DNA of 7,103 bases, taken from the NCBI GenBank assembly GCA_031082105.1, contig JAVHLO010000177.1, positions 1 to 7,103 of the forward strand, in the 5' to 3' direction. Both the position numbers and the translations under genes were made by a program. Positions 1 to 3,550 of the stretch are shown piece by piece; the first letter of the stretch is position 1, and each line of letters starts with the position of its first letter. Below the pieces are notes generated by a model. That model saw only the letters and a list, made by a program, of their open reading frames with translations. It was not told the DNA's origin and did no database searches. This DNA comes from Planctomycetota bacterium. Lineage in GTDB: Bacteria; Planctomycetota; MHYJ01; JACQXL01; JAVHLO01.

Positions 1-227
1 ACCCCAACTATCTGATGCCCAAGCAGGTTCAGACCCGTCTGCAGAAGCTGATGGACGAGTATGTGGCCGGCTGCGCCACCATGTACATGACCAGCCAGAC
101 GAGCGCTATCGGGATGACGAAGACCACGATGATCTGCCATCCGCTGCTCTCGGATTGGGCGGCCTGTGCAAGGGCGAAGAGTGGGTTCAAGATCATGTCG
201 AATTCCCGCGGAGAAGTCGCAACCTGA
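1..227 (+). CDS. C-terminal fragment, AprA-like (adenylylsulfate reductase alpha) flavoprotein, possibly disrupted
   Basis: The frame is open from the window edge (first full codon at 3) to a TGA at 225-227. The first 32 residues contain RLQKLMDEYVAG followed by ATMYMTS. This resembles the start of the C-terminal helical region of AprA and related FAD enzymes, where a run like RLQKIMDEY-x-GG is followed by Y-x-T-[NS]-E. AprA, with the iron-sulfur subunit AprB, interconverts adenylylsulfate and sulfite plus AMP in the cytoplasm. After about position 98 the family resemblance is lost: the expected helix and the long tail that usually follows (roughly a hundred residues, from memory) are missing, and only 42 unrelated residues precede the stop. 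G/C at third positions stays fairly high in this frame after 98 (about 32 of 42 codons), so a clean frameshift is not proven. It could be a decayed or truncated gene, an assembly error, or a divergent short homologue. The assignment is from memory of the family only. Confidence 0.4.
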   Translation, partial: PNYLMPKQVQTRLQKLMDEYVAGCATMYMTSQTSAIGMTKTTMICHPLLSDWAACARAKSGFKIMSNSRGEVAT

Positions 228-290
228 AGAAAGATCCTGCTGAAAGGAGACTTTTCCCGTCAAGCCGAACTTGTTTTCCGGCTCCGCTCG

Positions 291-307
291 CCCCGCTGAC
301 GGCGGGG
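291..307. terminator. GC-rich hairpin, weak terminator candidate
   Basis: CCCCGC (291-296) and GCGGGG (302-307) pair around a 5-nt loop. Two more pairs (289-290 with 310-311) form if G308 and G309 bulge. It sits 63 nt after the AprA-like stop codon. No T-run follows on either strand, so it lacks a hallmark of an intrinsic terminator. It may only be a 3'-end stabilising stem. Confidence 0.2.
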
Positions 308-338
308 GGCGCAACGTTGCCGGATATCAAGAGGCGCA

Positions 339-367
339 ATTATAGATATTATTCCTGACGATTGCAA
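339..367 (-). promoter_or_regulatory. Orphan sigma-70-like promoter, minus strand
   Basis: Read on the minus strand, TTGCAA (367 to 362) and a perfect TATAAT (344 to 339) are separated by 17 nt, the optimal spacing. A transcript would start near 332 and run leftward, antisense to the end of the AprA-like gene. No minus-strand gene with a good start lies downstream within the window. It could drive an antisense or small RNA, or be a chance match in an AT-rich patch. Confidence 0.3.
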
Positions 368-371
368 GGTT

Positions 372-488
372 TTTGCGCAGGCTCGCGGTTTGGCGTCTCG
401 GAGAAAGTATGACAGGCCTGTTTGGCGAAGAAGGCAGAGGGAATTGCCTGCAAAGGGAAGGTGGCAAAGGCTCTCACGCCTGCGCAAA
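372..488. repeat. Inverted repeat with 11-bp arms enclosing 95 nt
   Basis: TTTGCGCAGGC at 372-382 is the exact reverse complement of 478-488. Inside are a 10-bp palindrome (412-421), a TTTGGCG direct repeat (389-395 and 421-427) and a small GGCA/TGCC stem (433-436 with 445-448). Transcribed in either direction, the arms could close a structured RNA domain of about 117 nt. It lies 44 nt beyond the stop codon of the minus-strand HEAT-like gene, so it may act in that transcript's 3' end. No known RNA family was recognised. Confidence 0.35.
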
Positions 489-504
489 GAGTACGGGTCG
501 GTTT

Positions 505-522
505 TTCGCGGAGGTTCGCGAA
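505..522 (-). other. Small hairpin just past the HEAT-like gene stop
   Basis: TTCGCG (505-510) and CGCGAA (517-522) can pair around a 6-nt loop, starting 9 nt after the TAG of the minus-strand gene. In the direction of that gene no U-tract follows, so termination is not supported by this stem alone. It could be a 3'-end protective stem. Confidence 0.2.
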
Positions 523-531
523 TAGAGGAGG

Positions 532-2253
532 CTACTCATCCTTCTTCGGCTGTTTCTCGCCTTGCCCCTGTTCTTCGCGTTCAGCCGACGTTTTCCGGAA
601 GTATTCCCATTCTTCCAGCGTTATCTTGCCTTCGCGCAGCATCTGATCGAGCTGCTCGTCCGGCGTTGGAATCTTGAACAGACCTTGCTCACGCAGCGCC
701 GCAAGCTCTTCCGGTGCGAGTTCACCCAGCGCTTCTTCCAAGTCACCCAGCACCCCCGTGTTCTTCTCAGTACATGCCAGGCGAAGCATGTCATCTCGTA
801 GCGCGTCTAGCCGGCGGTAGGCGGCATACTTGACGGCCGCGCACCGGACAACATCGTACGGGTGGAAGAGTAGAATCCTGCATATTTCGTTCTCTGAAGA
901 CAGTCCCTCCGCTGTGCTAAGGCACTCTAACAGAACAGAAACGCGCGCAGTCCGGCGCGAATCATCCTGGTAGTTGGCAGTAGCCACACGGACCACCTGA
1001 AGCCACAGACTCGAGATCTCTTCAGAAGTATAGAACCTGTGCGCATTTCGCAATGGTACGCATGCCGCCCCCGTACAGCTCGGAAACTTGCCTAGTTCAG
1101 GATTGATGTACGGCTCGAGGGTGTGTTGGATAAATGCCTTGTCAATCCACCCGAGCTTCTCATAGGCTTCGAGGATCGCATCGTAGTAACCCGAGCCTAC
1201 TTCGTCCCATGGACTTTGACGCGCATAGAGCGTGCGCAGCGCCTCAAGCAATGCCTGCTCTTTTGACTTCACGGCGCGGTCGGCAAGCAGTCGAACTATG
1301 CAGTTCCGCGCTACGTTGGCTCCTGCGCAGAAGTGCCCTTCCGGGACCGTCCACGTTTCAGTTTCATAGGCCCGCAACCAGAATTTCGCCAAGGCATCGC
1401 CATCTTCCAAGTCAGTTACAGCGCCCACTGCAACATAGCGAACACGCGGACAAGGTTCGCTTTCGAACGAATTCATGATAATTCTCAGCACAGCCTTTCG
1501 CGTTTCCCTTCCCTGCCAGCCGAAAGGCACATCGAGCGGCCAGGGCCGTCTGCCGGCCATCGACACATACACATTCCGGGGCTCCGAAGACCTGAGCATC
1601 GCGCCAATCGCCCACAGAACAGTACAATAGTGTCCCTTGACCTTGACGCCTCCACCCGCGATCTGTAGGTTCGCCATCGCAAGAGCATAGACACACGCCA
1701 ATCGCACAGAAGGGTCTTGCGCCTTGTCAGACATCACGCTGCAAAAAAAGTCAAGTGTTTCAGGGCAGTCTCTCGCGGCAGATGCGACGAAAACCAGAAG
1801 CCCCCTCACCTTGACCTCTTGCGACTCTTCGTACAGTGCGCACACCATCGAGAGTCCCTCCTCGGGGTGCTGCTGAAGATATGACATGATGGCTAGAAGC
1901 GAGTCAAGATGCTCCGCCGCGATGTCTTCGTAGGCGGCATCACGTATTTTGGCGGCAAGCTCTCTCAGCAAGCTCTCGATCGTCCGCCGCTCTGCAAGGC
2001 TGCTATCTTCAAGTTCTCTATCTTCCGGTTTCAGGGAACCGTTCTCCTGTGCCATTAGGTTCTCACAATCAGACGTCGTACTATTGCTGGAAGGCCGAGC
2101 GGCCTGCCTGCTGACGTCGGTGGCTACGTTCTCTCTTTTTGCCCCGGCTTGAGAGCGCGCCCAGCAAATGTACCCAATGAGTGCAACGCCGGCAATGCCG
2201 AGCGCTGCAAGCCCAACAAGGCGCTTGCCTATGTCGCGACAGAATCGTTCCAC
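532..2253 (-). CDS. Membrane-anchored HEAT-like repeat protein, function unknown
   Basis: The product has 573 residues. The start is GTG at 2253, preceded by GGAG 10 nt upstream. The first in-frame ATG comes only at residue 67, after the membrane segment, so the GTG is preferred. Residues 3-11 carry several Arg/Lys and are followed by one hydrophobic segment at about 12-31, which predicts a signal anchor with the rest outside the cytoplasm. The body, about 90-520, is helix-rich with HEAT-like units, for example DPSVRLACVYAL (180-191), CPRVRYVAVGAV (268-279) and HPYDVVRCAAV (464-474). Such repeats usually bind proteins. A short acidic tail (531-573) ends in Lys/Glu/Gln-rich sequence. No catalytic motif was seen. 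It is the second gene of an operon, 40 nt after the secreted-protein gene. Only 48 of its first 87 codons end in G or C, well below the plus-strand neighbours. HEAT assignment is by pattern and moderate in confidence; the reading frame is secure. Confidence 0.8.
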   Translation of the reverse strand: MERFCRDIGKRLVGLAALGIAGVALIGYICWARSQAGAKRENVATDVSRQAARPSSNSTTSDCENLMAQENGSLKPEDRELEDSSLAERRTIESLLRELAAKIRDAAYEDIAAEHLDSLLAIMSYLQQHPEEGLSMVCALYEESQEVKVRGLLVFVASAARDCPETLDFFCSVMSDKAQDPSVRLACVYALAMANLQIAGGGVKVKGHYCTVLWAIGAMLRSSEPRNVYVSMAGRRPWPLDVPFGWQGRETRKAVLRIIMNSFESEPCPRVRYVAVGAVTDLEDGDALAKFWLRAYETETWTVPEGHFCAGANVARNCIVRLLADRAVKSKEQALLEALRTLYARQSPWDEVGSGYYDAILEAYEKLGWIDKAFIQHTLEPYINPELGKFPSCTGAACVPLRNAHRFYTSEEISSLWLQVVRVATANYQDDSRRTARVSVLLECLSTAEGLSSENEICRILLFHPYDVVRCAAVKYAAYRRLDALRDDMLRLACTEKNTGVLGDLEEALGELAPEELAALREQGLFKIPTPDEQLDQMLREGKITLEEWEYFRKTSAEREEQGQGEKQPKKDE

Positions 2254-2263
2254 TCGTTTCTTT

Positions 2264-2267
2264 CTCC
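2264..2267 (-). promoter_or_regulatory. Ribosome binding site supporting the GTG start at 2253
   Basis: GGAG, within a purine-rich GGAGAAAG run on the minus strand, ends 10 nt before the GTG codon. It lies in the 40-nt gap between the two operon genes and decides the start, because there is no ATG near the N-terminus in this frame. Confidence 0.6.
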
Positions 2268-2293
2268 GGGCTGTCCCGCGGCACGCCCTAGAG

Positions 2294-3322
2294 CTATTGG
2301 ACGAGATAAACCCAAAATGGCGGAAGCTCCGTCTCGGGGTCGGGATCCGACCAGATGGTCTTCCCTAGCTCAGGCTTGTAGTCGTTCTTGTACTGAGAAA
2401 GATTGTCGGACCATGAGTGAAAGGTGAACTTGCTCACCTGAATCTTGTTCAGTTGCACTCCGTCCAGCTTGAAGTGCCTGTCGAAGCCACACTCGAACAT
2501 GCCACCGAGTTTATGTTCATCACACGGCACCGAACCTTCCGGGCGAGTATGAATCATGAAGAGCCAAGTTTGGAAGTCAACTTTCATCTTGTAGTCTCCG
2601 CCTGGCAAACCGGTGGGTGCATGGTGCGACATACCGGGCATGTCAATCATGAAGATTCCCAAGTACTGTCCACCGTAGAACAGGTCAAAGGTCCCAGGAT
2701 AAGTCGGGTTGCCATACACTGGTGGCTGTCCGGGCTGTTGCACAGGCAACGGGTAGCCGTCAACAATGAAGGCCTTGTCCTTGATCTTGGGAGCGGTGGG
2801 CACATCCGAGTCCTCTTTCTTCAATTGAATGAAGTTCGGTCTAACAGACCGCCCGGCACCAAAATTCGCCTGTCTGAACTCCGCCCATATGACGACCGCC
2901 TGCCCGTAGTTTACAACGTCCTCGCACTCAAAGAATGGAATCGGAGGAGCCGGATTCTGTTGTGGACCGGACGGGTGGTATGCGTACATGCGCATCCAAG
3001 CGAGTGTGTGTGCCCCTTTTGCTCTCTCAGGGAGAGATCTGTAGGCCGACTGGTCCATCGGCTCGCCACCAACTGCCGCTGTCGTATAGGGTTCCACTTC
3101 TATTGTTGTCCCAGTCTTCTTTAGGTGCCACTTCCACGAGAAGCCGGGTACTCCTGCTGGTCCGGAAGGATGATTAGTATCGTCTGTTTCCCAGTTGGGC
3201 CCTGGCCCGGGTTGCTGAGCTTCTACGGGTCTGCCAACACCAGATAGGCAAAGCCCCAGAAGCGACGCCAAGAATAACAACACTACCCCACCCTTGCCGC
3301 ATTCACATCGAACGGCTCTCAT
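2294..3322 (-). CDS. Secreted protein of unknown family, Pro-rich with a Met/His cluster
   Basis: The product has 342 residues. ATG at 3322 is chosen over an ATG at 3412: GGAGG sits 7 nt upstream, a signal peptide starts right there, and the longer start would lie upstream of the best promoter. Residues 1-10 contain Arg and Lys, 11-30 are hydrophobic, and a signal peptidase I site is likely at VEA/QQ (35/36). The mature chain has Pro-rich segments (36-60, 117-129, 191-210), including HPSGP twice (51-55 and 116-120). The rest alternates aromatic and hydrophobic residues in a way suggesting beta strands. Residues 225-234 read MIDMPGMSHH, which spaces three Met three apart next to two His and could bind a soft metal such as copper (inference). 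Cysteines are at 133, 267 and 278. No family was recognised. It is first in the operon with the HEAT-like gene and divergent from the VWA gene. About half of its first 50 codons end in G or C. Confidence 0.82.
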   Translation of the reverse strand: MRAVRCECGKGGVVLLFLASLLGLCLSGVGRPVEAQQPGPGPNWETDDTNHPSGPAGVPGFSWKWHLKKTGTTIEVEPYTTAAVGGEPMDQSAYRSLPERAKGAHTLAWMRMYAYHPSGPQQNPAPPIPFFECEDVVNYGQAVVIWAEFRQANFGAGRSVRPNFIQLKKEDSDVPTAPKIKDKAFIVDGYPLPVQQPGQPPVYGNPTYPGTFDLFYGGQYLGIFMIDMPGMSHHAPTGLPGGDYKMKVDFQTWLFMIHTRPEGSVPCDEHKLGGMFECGFDRHFKLDGVQLNKIQVSKFTFHSWSDNLSQYKNDYKPELGKTIWSDPDPETELPPFWVYLVQ

Positions 3323-3329
3323 AAGCACA

Positions 3330-3334
3330 CCTCC
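3330..3334 (-). promoter_or_regulatory. Strong ribosome binding site for the secreted protein
   Basis: GGAGG on the minus strand, 7 nt before the ATG at 3322, is a near-ideal Shine-Dalgarno sequence. It settles the start in favour of the signal-peptide methionine. Confidence 0.75.
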
Positions 3335-3383
3335 AACCGGAAAAGAATGACGGAAACCCCGATGTCTTGTGGAGATGCACGCA

Positions 3384-3412
3384 ACTATAGAAGAAGAGGA
3401 AGAAGAAGTCAA
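3384..3412 (-). promoter_or_regulatory. Promoter of the minus-strand operon
   Basis: On the minus strand, TTGACT (3412 to 3407) and TATAGT (3389 to 3384) are 17 nt apart, a good sigma-70-type match. Transcription should start near 3377, giving a leader of about 55 nt to the ATG at 3322. The 17-nt spacer consists wholly of GAA-type triplets on the plus strand, which is unusual. Confidence 0.65.
3389..3408. repeat. GAA-type triplet purine tract inside a promoter
   Basis: Twenty consecutive purines on the plus strand are built mainly from GAA/GAG/GGA triplets. The tract fills the spacer between the -35 and -10 boxes of the minus-strand operon promoter. After a TC interruption and AAG, a 7-base A-run follows at 3414-3420. 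Confidence 0.7.
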
Positions 3413-3425
3413 GAAAAAAAGTCTC

Positions 3426-3450
3426 GCAAAGTGCAGAAGCGTTGCTTTGC
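3426..3450. promoter_or_regulatory. Candidate shared operator between divergent promoters
   Basis: GCAAAG (3426-3431) and CTTTGC (3445-3450) form a dyad with a 13-nt centre. Its centre at 3438 is midway between the inner edges of the two -35 boxes (3412 and 3465), about 61-62 nt from each predicted transcription start. That is a classic place for an activator site. The arms are only 6 bp, so chance is possible. Confidence 0.35.
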
Positions 3451-3464
3451 CCCCTTGATTTCAT

Positions 3465-3493
3465 TTGACTTGCAGCCCACTGCGGGTTATAAT
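3465..3493 (+). promoter_or_regulatory. Promoter of the VWA/HEAT gene
   Basis: TTGACT (3465-3470) and a perfect TATAAT (3488-3493) are separated by 17 nt. Transcription should start near 3500, leaving a leader of about 51 nt before the ATG at 3551. A 4-bp GCAG/CTGC dyad (3472-3475, 3480-3483) lies in the spacer. The site supports the 3551 start because the longer open frame from 3347 begins upstream of the promoter. Confidence 0.75.
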
Positions 3494-3536
3494 CGATCCT
3501 GTTGGACGCGTTCCGGCAGGGGGGCAACCAGCATTT

Positions 3537-3540
3537 GGAG
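3537..3540 (+). promoter_or_regulatory. Ribosome binding site for the 914-residue protein
   Basis: GGAG ends 10 nt before the ATG at 3551. The spacing is slightly long but usable. Together with the signal peptide it supports this methionine. Confidence 0.5.
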
Positions 3541-3550
3541 CGCCGGGCCT

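Larger units (their letters stand above)
228..531. other. Convergent intergenic region without a convincing gene
   Basis: This 304-base stretch lies between the 3' end of the AprA-like gene on the plus strand and the 3' end of the HEAT-like gene on the minus strand. Short open frames cross it on both strands, but none has a good ribosome binding site or recognisable product. It holds a GC-rich hairpin (291-307), a 10-bp palindrome (311-320), a minus-strand promoter-like pair (339-367), an 11-bp inverted repeat (372-382 and 478-488), a 10-bp palindrome (412-421) and a hairpin (505-522) close to the minus-strand stop codon. No tRNA cloverleaf or known riboswitch was recognised. Confidence 0.6.

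Noticed and set aside
317..346. Plus-strand promoter TTGCCG, 18 nt, TATAGA
   Set aside because: Weaker than the overlapping minus-strand match and followed by no plus-strand gene, only the converging 3' end of the HEAT-like gene.
2417..3124. Plus-strand open frame of 235 codons opposite the secreted-protein gene
   Set aside because: The minus frame has promoter, ribosome binding site and signal peptide; this one has no comparable support.
3323..3412. N-terminal extension of the secreted-protein gene from an ATG at 3412
   Set aside because: It would bury the signal peptide behind 30 residues; the ATG at 3322 has GGAGG 7 nt upstream.
3447..3527. 8-bp inverted repeat TTGCCCCC / GGGGGCAA across the plus-strand promoter
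   Set aside because: The arms are homopolymer-rich and 65 nt apart; one lies upstream of the transcription start, so they cannot form an RNA stem in that transcript.
3347..3550. N-terminal extension of the VWA gene from an ATG at 3347
   Set aside because: It starts upstream of the best promoter (3465-3493), adds 68 basic, low-complexity residues before a clear signal peptide, and lacks a good ribosome binding site.
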